From NCBI GenBank assembly GCA_025618425.1, contig CM046845.1, positions 34,250,277 to 34,314,276 of the forward strand: a DNA stretch of 64,000 bases. The letters are read 5' to 3'. The notes under the pieces are model-generated. The model saw only the letters and a program-made list of their open reading frames with translations. It made no database searches and was not told where the DNA came from. Shown here piece by piece: positions 23,287-36,977 of the stretch. The first letter of the stretch is position 1. Each line of letters opens with the position of its first letter. The stretch comes from Heliocidaris tuberculata (lineage: Eukaryota; Echinodermata; Echinoidea; Camarodonta; Echinometridae). The translations under genes were made by a program, and so were the position numbers.

Positions 23287-26200
23287 ACATTTGACAAGGC
23301 TACATAATTCATGCAACAAAAGAACCATACCCCATATTTGCTAGGGCCTTAGGGGATGGGTTGCATTTTTGTTTTAAATGTTCATATGCAAGTTTGACAG
23401 TAGTGACATGAAATCTTGTTTTGTACCAGACATCCATTGATCTAAAACAACTGGGTCAAGACAAAAACTTCAGGCCTATAGAGGAATCATCAAAACTGAT
23501 GATATTGTGAGTGAAAGAAGAAAAACCAATTTTCAACTGAAACAATAATTTGGGAGGCTTCTGAATAAAACTTAATGATATTCCCATCAATAAGTAAAAC
23601 AGTTCTGTGTTTCACCCAGCAAACTCTCTTTTTCAAATGGTTCTATAGATGCAGACTAAATCACTGAAAGAGAACTTCACTCAATGATAACATTCACTTG
23701 GTCTGGGAACATTCCCTGTTGATATCTAACATTCTTCAGACATGACTTCATTGCAACATGATATCACATCTTAATCCATCTCCAAAGAATCATGTTCAAA
23801 AAGAGAACATTCACTACCATGTTACCTTTGAGAATACCATTGTATTTTCAGCAAAATGCATTTGCTGTCAAGTAAAGTTTTTTGTTTTGTTGTTTTTTTT
23901 AATAAAAAATATCAAAAGAATACATGCAGTACAGTATAAATTGTGAAGAATTTATTACAATTCAGATCTCAAAACATTGTTCTTAAAAATGGGGCCATTT
24001 GTCTATAAGAAATTCAAGAATTTTAGATGAATTATTATATGTTTTTTAAAAAGCACCAGTTTATCAGTGTTTTAAAAAAAGTATGGTATTTTAGAAAGTA
24101 TATTCTCTCCAGGAATAATTCCCCAAGACTATGATCTGTCACAAGCAGAAGGCTATAAATAGTGTTATGAGCAGGAATCAGTGTCCTTATGTTTCTCAAC
24201 TTGCAATATTCGTGCTGATTGGATTTCTCAGCTTCGGGTTGTGAGCATGTCATATCGCTAGTAGTATAAGGTGAACATGAAAACATAATTACCTGATAAG
24301 CACTGACATGCCCTCTGGCAAGCTTGGTATAGTCTTGATCATTCAAACCCTTTCATGTATCACTGAAAGTATTTCATTTCGGAATGTTTTATTCAAAGAC
24401 TGACGGGACTAAATCAATTAAATCAAATATCAATGTAACTGGACGATAAATACTTAATGTTATCACTTAAAGAGAAGCATCTAATGAAGACATTTTGTTC
24501 TTTTCAGGTAATAACAACAAGAGCAAAGAAGAAGTCTTGAATTATGAACTAGCTGCATCAAGCCAAAAACACATTATTAAAACCATCATGCCTGGAGGAA
24601 TAGCGGAAAATTTGAGACTTTCTGCATGAAAATTGGGTTGATTTAAGATGGCGCCTACTCCATCATTGTCAGCCACTCGCCATGACGACGGGACCGATGA
24701 GAGGTGATTGGTGGACAATAGGGTAAGGCCACTCACCCCTGACAGTGGACTTGACCAAGGAGTCTGGATGGATTGGCAATCTAATTTCTTGACTGAGGGT
24801 GCACTACCATAACTAAGACTTTGGTTTAAGCTACTGATTTGGAAAACCAAATATAAATTTCAATAGAATCAGGAATATGGATTATACCAGAAATATTAGG
24901 CTACTAGAATGAGGTTGAATGATTACAACCTCCCTTGGGTGATGAAAATAATTATGATAATAAACTGAAAGCATTGCATTGGTCATTTTCTATTCAGGCC
25001 ATCCTTTTGAAAACAGTGCATATTTTCACCCCTTGTAGAAGCTGCCAAATTTCCTTTCATAAAGACAAGTCAATGATAATACCTATACTCTGAAAAAAAA
25101 ACTAGAGCCTATGTTTTTGTATCAAAGTGCTACTCCTAGTCAAACCAAGGCAGATCTTTAAAAACACTCATATTCTCTGAAGATATGAAATCATTTTTTT
25201 TTTTAATGTGTAAACACACTTTTGGTCACTTTTTCTTGTAGGCATAGACACAAATTCAATAGAGTAAACATTCATATAATTTGCAAATATCACTGGCTTA
25301 TCCTTTGTTGGCAGATTGTGGATATGAAAACATTTCCATACTGTAAAGTAAATATCAATGTGTATAAAGGCTTTGAGCACATATACCCCATTCCCAAGTC
25401 TGTTTCAGCCATGAGGCCTAAGAAGTCTGGACTGGTAACCTTTCTAACCAGCTGTACTTTCTTGTTAGGTGCAAATTAGCATTCATCTTGTGAATTCTTG
25501 AGGCTAGCAAAATATTTTGAGATTGGAGAGGAATCGACAAGCAAAGTCAGGAGTGAAAATAGCTATGGGCAATCTCTAAATCATGATTGATGAACTGAAG
25601 CTTTGTACAATCTGTACTGGATAACTGCATTGACATGAATAAATGGAATTGATCTTGTTTTGAAGATGACTTCCTACTTTCATTGTCTCATGATATATTG
25701 CTTGACAGACCAAAGACTGGAGGAGGATATTTCAACAACAAAACAGAGCTTTGTGAACAGTGTTTGTCCACAGGTTGCCCCACTGCAAGCTGCTGCAAGC
25801 AATGAATGTATTCAGTGTCAATTTCTGCATTTATGGATGAGATGAATCCTTGCGAACAAAATTTCCATACAGGCTATGGAGAAGAGATTTCTGTTTATTT
25901 AATTCTCTTACATTGTATTCACATTGTCATCAGTATGAAAGTGTTCCATGGGGGTCACCCCATAACATAGGCCTACACTCTGTTGTTGTTGTTTTTTTGT
26001 TTGTTTGGGTTTTTTTGGGGGGGGGGGGCAACCTATAAGAAAGTGATCCCATCTTTTATTCATGAGTTCATCTATTCTAGATTGCTTTTCAACTATGTTG
26101 TCCCAGTCTTACTATTTCAAAGAAGTTACCCTCATACTTCCCCTATGGCTATGGGTAAAGTCAAATGTCAGTTCTGCCTCAATGTAAATAATACATCTGA

Positions 26201-27490
26201 AGTGTTTTGAAACATTATTCAATTGCAAACCTTATCCACATGCTACATACTCACTTAAACTGCTTCCTTTATCCTTCTACATTGATGTGTAAAATAAGAA
26301 GATCAGCCACACACAATGGAGACTTTCATTTCTCAATGTTTTCACCGTTACTTAGGTATCGCATCTTGACCAGTACAATCAAGCCGCTTGTCTCTGCTGA
26401 CCACTCATTGTTCTGCTGACCAGTAATTGTTCCAAACATTCACAAGAATAAATGTCTCCTTGTGTAAAGACTCCCGAGAGCAAATACAAAACATTTTGTT
26501 CTCATCTTGGATTCTGGCTCAGTACAAGTCATCCATAACACTCCAAGGGATGCCTCTAAAGTAAAGCATCCAAAACAACAAAAATATAATTGTCCGCAAT
26601 CACAGATGGGGAAAAACAAGTTTGTTAGAATAAATGAAGCCAGCTTTCAAACAGGTAAGATTGCTCAAATGCAGAATTCTACAAAACGAACTGGTATTCC
26701 ATGTAATAATATCCAGGATTCAAGCAGTTTCTAGCATAAGAGATCCAACACTCAGCCATTCCCAAGATCCACTGCTGCATAGCAACACCTCAACAAATTC
26801 TGAAATCCATATCTGCACATGTTGTCAGCAAAAATGATTAATACTATTTGTCCCTTCGAATCCCTTAGTCACTACGGTAAAGCTCATGAGAAACTCCAAG
26901 AGAGTTCAGGTAACTCCATCGCTCCCTGCCTACATCATTACTCACTACAAACCTGTCAGGTCCCTTCTATTATAACACAACCTATGACAAATTTATTGAG
27001 AGAAAATACTTCTGATAATTCAAAGAATAGTCATTAATTATGACCCTTTCTGCATTAACATGAACTCCGTAGGCCTATATGATTGTGTTTCTATCTGATT
27101 CTGATGACCAGATAGTTGTTTGCCAGTTGTCACATTACATCTTTCAAGTAACATTGAACTTTCAATTAGACATCCTCTCGTACTGTTATGTTCCCAAGAT
27201 CAATATGATTTCATCTTTTAGTATGGATATGGTTCTGAGCATTTACATCCTGCAGCTGTTAAACTAGCTTGACTTGACGAAGATCTGTACTTTCAAAGGA
27301 TTCATCAGGACTCCTATGATTGCTCAAGTTCATGACGCTATTGTCTCAAAACTACCTTGATAAATTTGGCAGTAAAAACACAGGTATATCAACTCACTGT
27401 TGGGAGGGGGCAGCCTCTTCTAGGTAAGGAGGAAACTATTCATCAAAATTATGATATCTTTTTAAGCAAGGTGCTGCTTCTGCATGCCTC

Positions 27491-27534
<44 letters not shown>

Positions 27535-27544
27535 TCCTCTCTGT
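27491..27544. repeat. C-run and (CT)n microsatellite
   Basis: C10 followed by (CT)n. A second (CT)n block (27911-27988) follows the element at 27545-27912, so that element sits inside a pyrimidine tract. Confidence 0.9.
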
Positions 27545-27912
27545 GGGTGCGTTTATAGGTAGAATGAGTGTTTTGAAATGCTCATCTAAAACACAGTTTC
27601 ACGGGGTACTGTTTATACTTCTTTTCTCCAGGCGAATTCGGGCTCTGCAACTGATTTCGCAAACCTCACTGCGCATGTTACTAGTTTATATGACAACATA
27701 TAAATGCGTTTACAAATGATTATGCATTTATGCTTCCCGAGAAACAGTATTTTGGGAAAAACACCGATTCAGAAAGCACCTTTTTGTGAGTTTTACACCT
27801 GTGTTTTAAATCGGCAATTAAACGAAAATGACTATGGATGCAACAGTGTTTTGAACTAAGCACGTAACAAAAGGCTCATTCTGGCCTGGAAAATAGTAGT
27901 ATAATTGCACCC
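27545..27912. mobile_element. GGTGC-ended MITE-like element, copy A
   Basis: The ends are GGGTGCGTTTATA and TATAATTGCACCC. The interior matches the element at 38189-38485 along its length: GGTAGAATGAGTGTTTTGAA near the left end, CGGCAATTAAACGAAAATGAC inside, and ACAAAAGGCTCATTCT near the right end. The flanks are (CT)n, so any target duplication cannot be read. No transposase frame. Confidence 0.7.
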
Positions 27913-27988
27913 TCTCTTTCTCTCTCTCTCTGTCTCCTCTGTCTACCACTCCCCATCTCTAATTGTTTTTCTCTCTCTCTCTCTCTTT
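27911..27988. repeat. (CT)n-rich pyrimidine tract
   Basis: Two (CT)n runs separated by a short mixed segment, probably the other half of the tract interrupted by the element at 27545-27912. Confidence 0.85.
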
Positions 27989-28310
27989 CACTTTACGTTG
28001 TAACATTTGTTTTCAGAAACACACAGAAGACACATGCCTGTAATATTCAATCAACATTACTTTTTAGAGCCTTCTAAGAATATCTTTGGCATGGTTTAGG
28101 TATTGACGGTATCAGCTGTAGAGAAACAATGTTACTAAAGACCTTTGTTTCCTTGAAATGTCAAACATCATCACATTCTATTTATGAATGAGTGTAAAAA
28201 TATCCCAGATTGATGTAATCTATTATGAATTTCAATTTCAATCTCTATTTAAAATGTAAGTAATATAATTATCGCAAAATAGTCAACTATGAGAGTGAGA
28301 AAGGGTAATG

Positions 28311-28899
28311 TTAAAGGGCAATCTAACCTTGGTAATAAGATGATTTGTGTGAAAGCAGAAAAATAATAAAAATAGGATGGCGAAAGTTTGAAAGAAATCG
28401 GACAAGGAATAAGAAAGTTATGGATGTTTGAAAAATGAGATCACTACTTCTATGTGAATCTCAAATTGGCAATTTGGTGAGTCAATTGTGACATTTTTGT
28501 GGACAACTCTCCCATTTGTCGTACACAAAAATATTAATTTGCGGTTTTCTTTGAGGCGCTTTTACCCTCGTGGCAGTACTCAAAATATATTGGAGATACC
28601 ATATTGTTATAGGTCCTCATGAACGAAAAGATCCTACTGAGTAATGCATTTTGAAAAAAAGTGACATTTTAGTCATTTTGTGTGTTAGATCGAATGGGGG
28701 AGTTGTCCACAGCTACATCACAGTGACATTACCTATTCGGCCAATTTGAAATTCCCATATGCATAGTGATTACAACTTTCAAAAATTCATAACTTTATTA
28801 TTACTTGTCCGATTTCGTTCAAACTTTCACTAATCTGCTTCTCTGATTTTTCCTCTTTCTTTCAAAGCAACTTGCTATAAAGGTTGGATTTCCCTTTAA
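28311..28899. mobile_element. Long-TIR MITE bounded by TTAA
   Basis: The left end is TTAAAGGGCAATCTAACCTT and the right end its near reverse complement (AAGGTTGGATTTCCCTTTAA). Similarity between the arms extends about 200 bp inward, including GAAAGTTTGAAAGAAATCGG on the left against CCGATTTCGTTCAAACTTTC on the right. TTAA at both termini fits a piggyBac- or Kolobok-type insertion; alternatively TAATG flanks both ends. The family style (aaagggnAATCYAACC, then a 'gaaagtttga' stretch) is what I associate with abundant sea urchin repeats. Confidence 0.8.
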
Positions 28900-29821
28900 T
28901 AATGTGCTTTTGAGCCTTATACCTTCCATGATACTGAAACCTGCATAGAATCTAATTTTACAAGGTAACCATGGTAAATAATATTTTTTCAACTTTCAAA
29001 ACCTTCAGTGAAATATAAAACAGCTCAATAAAATTAAGTATTTTTTACAGACCTTCTAACTTTCAAGATTTGTCAAATGTCTGTCTGTGACTAACCAATC
29101 AGGCTCTTTTATATATTTTAACAGTGTTCATGTAATATATATCTACATTTCTAGATCACATAAGTAATTTTGCCCCTTTTAATTGGTCTTGTTTTACTTT
29201 CTTGGTTAAAATTTTCTTTCCCATCTGTTATCGAATACTACTACTATAATTTTCTAGTTAAATGTCACATCATCCTTCCTCATTCACAATATCATAACAT
29301 TATTACGAGGAGCAGTTTGAGAATTTTTTTTATTTCCAATCATACGCTACCTTTGATATTAGCCACAGAGGTAACTAAAATATGCTTACCGGTATTGATG
29401 ACTAAACTGACATAGGTAAATCATAAACAATCATATCATTCATATTTTGTTTATATGTGATATATGACAAAGTCAAGATTCAACACTTCCTGGCAAATTC
29501 ATATTTATTTCATAACTACATTTCCCATTCCAACTTAACTCCAAAAATATTCCATTTATATTATGTCTACAAATTAGGAAGGGGAGGGGTAATTACTACC
29601 CTTATAATACCCCCTCACAAACAAGTTACTACTCAATTCATATTTTGGCAAGATAACAGAATGGTGGTGAGTGATGACTTCATAGGCCACCAACCTATGG
29701 CGCTGTCCATCATGTTTATGTTGAGTCATGTAGCATATATCAGAGATAGGGATGAAGGGATGTAAAGGAAGGGACAAGTGACCCACCAGGGACCTGTACC
29801 AGGGACCTGCTTTACAAGTAG

Positions 29822-30589
29822 ATTAATTCGGAACTGGATTCAGTTGCAATATGGATTAAGGCTAATAAGTTATCACTAAATCTAGAAAAAACAAATTACA
29901 TGTTATTTAGTAATACTTTTAACGAACTACCTCATCCGATTTTAATAGATAATACACAAATACAGAAGGTGATTGAAACAAAATTTCTAGGCACAATAAT
30001 AGATAATAAACTTTCATGGAAGCATCATATTGATAATGTATATAAATTGATATCCAGAAACATTGGTATGATTAATAAACTCAAATGGTCTTTTCCGCCA
30101 AATATTCTTTTATCACTATACTCCACACTGGTTTTACCATATCTTAATTATGGAATATTAGCATGGGGAAACAGTGCGGCATGCCTGTTAGACAGAGTTT
30201 TTTTATTACAGAAAAAGGCTATGCGAATTATAAGTAATGTTAATTATCGCCACCACACAGATGGTCTGTTTCACTCTAATAATGTACTAAAAATTTATGA
30301 TATTTATCGCCTCAACCTTGCTGTACTTATGTTTCAGTATCATAACCACGAATTGCCCACTGTCTTCAATAATATATTTACAGTAAATAACGAAATACAT
30401 CATTATTCCACTAGACAAATAAATCTGTATCACTTGCCAAGAACTCGTACAGCATTAACCCAGAATACTTTTTCATTTACTGCTCCTAAATTTTGGAATT
30501 CCCTCCCTTTAAATATACGAGACAGTATAAGTTTAAGTACGCTCAAACGTAAATTGAAAAAATCACTAATTGCTTTTTATGAACATTGA
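29822..30589 (+). pseudogene. 5'-truncated non-LTR retrotransposon reverse transcriptase (C-terminal part)
   Basis: An open frame of 255 codons runs from just after a TAG at 29819 to a TGA at 30589. It encodes the end of a reverse-transcriptase ORF. It begins INSELDSVAIWIKANKLSLN, a hallmark of the region after the catalytic palm, then KFLGTIIDNKLSWKHHI, LYSTLVLPYLNYGILAWGN, and ends KFWNSLPLNIRDS followed by a basic tail. This layout is typical of Jockey-superfamily elements (CR1/L2/Rex1/Crack-like). The catalytic motifs and the endonuclease domain are absent, so the copy is 5' truncated and cannot be active. The surviving frame has no stop or frameshift, so the insertion is probably fairly recent. 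It is in the opposite orientation to the host gene. Confidence 0.92.
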
Positions 30590-31232
30590 TCCCTCAGTGA
30601 TCCTGATGACGACTGTTGTTTACCTGTGTAGCAAAATCTAAAGACGAAATGAAACCTTCAAGATCTTGTCCCTTTCCCACCCTCCCGTCCTAACCCCCAC
30701 CTGTCACTTTGTCATTCTTGTTCCGTCTTTTGTAAAGTTTACTTCTTTAAAACTTTACTATTTTCCTATTACTATTTCCAGCTTTTTGTGTTTACAATAT
30801 TTCTCAGTGCTTTCTCTTCTATAGCAAGTGTGTTATGTCTATAATTTGTTTGCTTTCCAAGGCCATGTATCTGTCTTCTTCTTTTTTCCCTTTTATTGGG
30901 CATTTTATGCATGATTGCCCAGTCTAGTTCTTTTTATGTACTGTATTCATACTTCATCTTTTTGCCAGGGACCAGCGCTTCTACAAGCTTTGCTTCTAAG
31001 CTGGTCTCTGTTTTCATTCTCATTTTCATAAAATTAATCTTAAGTAGTCTTCATTGATGTTACTTTTTTTTTCTCTCTCACAACTCAAACTTTAATGCAC
31101 TTTGTTTTGCTTGTAATGATCGAAAAATGTTTATGCACTAAGTTGTGTTGTCAATTATTTTGAATATTGTCAGATTCATAATACTTATTGTTATATACTT
31201 TGAAAAAATGAAAATGTAATGAAAAAGGGATA
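30590..31232 (+). mobile_element. 3' untranslated region of the same non-LTR retrotransposon
   Basis: AT-rich sequence follows the ORF stop and ends in a short repeated tail around TGAAAATGTAATGAAAAAGG. It contains an imperfect stem-loop near 30965-31008 (GGGACCAGCGCTTC paired with AAGCTGGTCTC), a position and form like other retrotransposon 3' ends in this window. The 3' boundary is an estimate from where the tail repeat stops. Confidence 0.7.
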
Positions 31233-32348
31233 ATTAGCAAAGGTAACAAAAAATCAACAACATATAGATAGGCAAGGATGTGGTAAGGAGTTATATAAGA
31301 TTCTTATATCATCTAATTTCTACAATATTATTGTATCACATTATGGACATAGATCCATACTATATTCACTAATCATTTTCATAGCATATGTCTTGATAAT
31401 ATAAGTTTCTTAATGCATGCAATGTACCTCAACATGAGGCTAGATCAACGATCTCAAACAAGAAAGTAAAAGCAATTTCTAAGAATTGGACAATCAAATA
31501 TTTGATATTTTCAGCAAAATTCAGCTGAAGTTAAATGAAAAATACATTGTGTAATTTTCAGGATTAATGCAATATACTCAGTGATTTTATCCACTGACAT
31601 TTCATTTTCTTAGAATCACATGGTTTTTTGCAGGTATTTATTTGTATTTATTGAGTTTTATGAAATTTATTAGAAAATGTGTTCTACTGTTCTGGTAACC
31701 AGCTTGCTAGCACCAGCAGACTCCCATGTTGTGAAGTCCAGAATTTTACGTATCATGCTAAAATGAGAATGCATTCTAAGAGAGATCAATATCAAATGAA
31801 TCAATGAGGTGTGTGTATAGTGATAGGGTATCATGTAAAGTCATGCTCCCAGAGAGTATACTCCATGGATGGATGTTGAGCTACAGTAACAGACACACAG
31901 CTGGGAGGTAATTCATGACTGGCATGAACACAGTCATGAGTCACAAATAGCCAAACAGGTAGCAAATTATATGCTCACCTGGTTCAACCAACATGTGTTA
32001 AAACACAAATATCCCCCCACATCATTTCTGTAAGTCTTTGGCACTCCAATGCAGCATATTTGAACTTTTATACCCTAAATTGAAAGCTAAAGTTAAACAA
32101 CAGGAAGTCATTATTCAGTGTGAAATTCCAATCTACAAGTAGTATTCAGCATTCATTATACAAAATTCATAAATATAGTAATTTATAAATGCACTTAGAA
32201 TGTTAATCAAAAATACATTCTCATCTTGAACCCAAATGTACTTTATGAAAATGATTGTAGTACCCTGGAAGTGTGATCCAAAATATCTTCTGTTTCATAG
32301 GTGTTATGGTTTTAACCTGAGAAGGTAGTGTCTCATTTAGCATTCATA

Positions 32349-32414
32349 AGAGCAACTGATAGAGAGGAAAGTGTGTTCATGAGAGCAACTGACAGAGAGG
32401 AAAGTGTGTTCATC
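32349..32414. repeat. Two-copy 33-bp tandem duplication
   Basis: AGAGCAACTGATAGAGAGG and the following bases are repeated 33 bp later with one clear T/C difference. The low divergence indicates a recent duplication. Confidence 0.9.
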
Positions 32415-35400
32415 ATCAATTATTCCTTCCTCATCTCACCTTCCATCTTAATGTTTAATCTGAGTAGCCTTGTTCCCAGGGATGAATGAAATAAAATCCA
32501 TCAAGATTCATCAATTTAAAGAAATTTTCTCCAATGGACCTTGGCATGAGTATGTATACTACCTTTTGTAACAAATGATTTAATTGATCAAAGAAAGCGC
32601 TCAGTTTACCGCAAACCAAATCTCAAAAAAGGCGTAAGGTATATATCTTAACATATTCAAATTGAATCACACCATACTGTAGGACAGTTAGCACATAAAG
32701 CTACTTCTCATTAAAAGCTATTGAAATGACAAACTGTTTCCACCCAACTGCCCAAAGCCTTTTCTCCCAATTTGATGGATTAGAAATGAATCTAATCTGA
32801 CATAAGCACTTAACCAGAAGAGGTCAGCAATTTTCTTGAATTCATGAACATTACAGTTTATATAATTTCAAATTAATCAAGCAGGCAGTTGGGTCCTCCT
32901 AAATTGTAATTTTTAATGTCTCAAAGGGCCAATAATCAATGTTTTTGTCCACTCTTAAAATAGGTACTGAGGAGATTTTTCTGAACTGTTACAGATTGAA
33001 CAGGCTCTGCAAAATAAAAAACAGGATGAATTTGCTGTTTTGACTATGCAACGACTAATTCAGAATTTTAGAGAATGACAAATTGTGGGTTTGGCAGGCC
33101 GCAATTTTACCTAGACTCAGATCAGCTTACATTATACTACATGGCAAGTGACAGCTCAACCCAATTCAACACAAAGGCAATTAGTCACATGTGATGAATA
33201 ATACCTTACACATACTAAATCATATTTCCAAAGTATGAGAGTGTAAGGTGCGAATTTGGAAAACAATGAAAAAAGGAAGTAATAAATTATAAATGACTAC
33301 AGGCTGAATAAAAAATATATGCAATTATGACATCCCATTTGCTAACTAATGTGGCTTTGGAAATGATATTCCATGCCAGTTTGGTGTGTAATTATCAAGA
33401 TACAACACTCAATAGAAATTTCTTTTTTTTTTTCTTTTGAAATATTCCTCTCCACATCACACAACAGAAATCAATAAACCTAATATCAAGGCAATAACTT
33501 GAAGTACACTTACCTTTGTATTGTTAGAGAAGCCATACATTATCCTATACTGTCCATATTACCAAGAATACATCAAAAGCGAAGTTTTTATTCACAAGAA
33601 TTATTCAAATGTTGTATAGTCCAGAACGTAGACTCTAACAGTGAATTAGCTCCGAGCAATTTATGAAAAGGAACCGCTAACTGTTATTTTGCTAACGGTC
33701 CCTCCTTCCTGCCCCCTTCTATCTCTATTTCAATCCCAAGCCTTGGGAATACAAGCCAACATAAAAAGACTTTAAAATGACAAGTTCACACTATCATAAT
33801 ATATGGCATAGAAGCAAGGCTGTTTGACACAAGCATATCACAATAAGGTTATTCTGAAACTTGAATGCTTATAATGAACAAATAAAAGTTAATTGGCAGG
33901 AAGAATATGAATCAGAGCTCATGCATACTGGGGCCATTCCATTCACACGGAGCTTACAGAAAGTTTATTAATACATCACATTATGGACATTTCCTTTGTG
34001 GCAAATCAGTTCAGCAAATTAATTTGACTTTCATGAAAGATATTAATTTTTTAACCTACATATATGTTGCAATTATGAGTGTTTTTCACTCATACTATTT
34101 ATTTATCATTCTTTTCATTTGTTTTCAATGTATTTAATAATAAAAAGAATACAATGCACAAAGATAAGTTTAAAACAAAATAGAGATATATGTACATTGG
34201 AAATCATGAAAGATAAAACCTAATTATGGAACTGTAATTTATGCTAAATCTGCAGGAGTTTGACATTGGCAGCAACTGTTTGTTAATATACTGCAGAATA
34301 ATCACAATAAAACTTCAATATATTTTAGGACATAGTTCAAAGTATGCAGCTTTGGTGAAATACAGAGACTGATGTAAATTACGGAGTTTCCAAGTTATAG
34401 TAGAATAGACAAAACGAAATGTTAATAAGCCATCCTTTCTAGAAAATGAAATAACAACACAATACAAATATTTCTTATAAATGGAGTCACTGAGGGCACC
34501 AAGGCTGAAAATATCTACTTAGTCCCAGTCATGGTCATTTCTGTTAGTGCATTGGCAAGTAACAAAAGGATGACCAGGGCACTAAAATATAGCATGAGGT
34601 GTTTATCATAGAGTTGAATTTTACTTCCTTATTAAACATTTATACAGCTTTTGATTATGCCGACAATAGTTCTGTTCTCAAAAAGAACAGTTATTTTGGG
34701 TCAAAAGTGAATTTCTTTACATGGAGTCCAGCAGTATTTATGGATGAGAGCTATTAAACTATTTCTATATATCAATATATTTACCAATCTAGTGTGAATT
34801 ACTTTTCTTTCTCATAGCATTGGGTCAAAATAAATGGCATGTCTGGATCTGTTTCATGAATAAAATCCAGTCTAGAATCAACTATATCAATAAAGAATAC
34901 AAGGACATGTAGTCATTGTTATTATTTAATTGAGCAATGGCATATCCATATTTTCCTGAAAGGCCAAATATTATTTTTCATACAGATTCAAACAATGTCA
35001 AATTAAAGAAATAGTGATAACTGCTGAATGTAAAACTCCAATTCAATTTTTTTGGGGGTATGTTTTTTTTCTTCTAATGTCATATGTTGAACTTTTATTC
35101 CTTCATGTAGTTCATTTACATGTAGACCTAATTGATAATGTGACTATTATCCCTCTACCTCAATATTTTTCAATTTTCCTCTTCTTCAACCGACATATTT
35201 CATGATGTCTTTCTAAGACTATAACAGATGTTTACCTGACCTTGACCGATATATGAATAGAAGCATAAGAGTGATTCTGGTAGGACTGAAATCAATTTCA
35301 ATTATGAGATCGACAGCATTAATTAGATTCCATGCCCTCTACAGCTCCTAATTACATACACCCACTGACAAAATTACATGACAAATGAACGAACAAATGC

Positions 35401-35748
35401 ACTTCATATATGCACTGACCTGGAAGTCTATCTAATAAATCACCCTTTTTGAGAATAGCATCAAACATGCATGCAGAGAGTTTATTTCAATAAATCTTGA
35501 AATTGTATGGATTGCGCTCATGTCATTGATTTTGTATTCTGGATAAGGCTACAACTGAGTCTAACAAAAGGCTACCATTTATCCCACCTACAACGTTGAG
35601 AAAGTGAGGGGAAAAATGGTGTATTGAATGTCATCTTATGATTCATATTTCATCAGATTTTGGGGGGCCTTACATTTCTAATCTTAATAGAGTAGATAAA
35701 TAAAACAATGGTTTGATTTAAAATTAGTCAAAGGCTGAGTGCATACCA

Positions 35749-35805
35749 CCCCCCCCCCCCCCAAAAAAAAAAAATAAATAAATAAAACAAGTGCCATCAT
35801 AAATT

Positions 35806-35838
<33 letters not shown>
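35749..35838. repeat. C14-A12 runs followed by (GA)n
   Basis: A poly-C run passes directly into poly-A and AAATAAATAA, then (GA)n at 35808-35838. Confidence 0.9.
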
Positions 35839-35841
<3 letters not shown>

Positions 35842-36905
35842 CTGAACCTGTAAAACAACTTGTGTCAATAGGTTATAATGCATAAAATTACTGAATGCAA
35901 TAGCAACCAGTTTAGCTAAATCAGCCCTCAAACATACCCTTTTTCATCTACCAAAGATTGCTCAATATCTCCTGTTATTTCTAAACCTGCCATTTAAATG
36001 ACCACAATCTCTTCTTTCTAAATTCTAAAGAGTTATGTTAAGACGAATCCAATCCATTATACACACTAGAAAACTTGGATGGGTATCAACAAAACCAAGA
36101 ACTTGAATTAAATGTTGACTTAAAGACTTAGCATTAGTAATGCACCATTTGATCTGTGGAACTAAGTGACTTATCAATGGAATTAACTTGTTATATTTGA
36201 GTGCGTCGATTGACAGGCTGAACTTTCTCTTGACTTTCTCTTGACTGGGTCATCGATACTAACTCTGATGCTTTCTCCCTTGATCAATTTAAAATCTTTG
36301 AAAATAGTTAAAAATGATTGACAGAGTCTGAGATCATTGCAGAATGAATATGGTTCCTCACTCTCTTTCACCCCTATTTGAGAGGGATCAAATAAGCAAA
36401 ATTTGTCTCCTGTAGAATAACAAAACTTTCAGATTAGGAACTATATTTCTTCTTTTGAGAACAAGACAAGTCATACATTAAAACACCGAGTTACTGATTT
36501 TCTGGTTCTCAGTACAGGACTACAGACTTCAACACTAGGAGCAAAATACTGTATGAACACTTTTTAAAAATTTCTTTACAAAAATAAGATATAACCCAGA
36601 GTAATATTTAGTTTCTTTTGTTCATATGAGCTTTTTTTTTTAGATATGCTATTTCAAACATGAGATTTCAGTGATAGTATACATTCATTTTTTCCCCAGG
36701 GTTGTTTCTGAGCTTCTCAGAGCTAAATCGCTCTCTGCTCCAGTGTATTTTTTCTTTCTGATGTAACATAATTTCTTAATACAGGTGAAGGACATACATC
36801 TGCTTCTGGAAGTCATTTGATAAGATTATGACATCAAGAATCTACCTTTACATGAACCTGTGAATTCTATATCCTCCACAAATATATTCACACCTCTTTT
36901 ATAAC

Positions 36906-36977
36906 ATCATCAGCCAGAAGGGTGTCAACTAATAGCATTTACACAGAGTTAACACCTTTTGGGCTTTCAACAGATCA
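36906..36977. repeat. Short palindromic repeat, copy 3
   Basis: CAGCCAGAAGGGTGTCAACT pairs with AGTTAACACCTTTTGGGCTT. The right arm ends TTCAACAGAT as in the copy at 40303-40380. Confidence 0.75.

Noticed and set aside
24542..24850. 102-residue minus-strand ORF with more coding-like composition
   Set aside because: No homologue recognised, no in-phase splice sites to neighbouring exons, and no ordinary start context.
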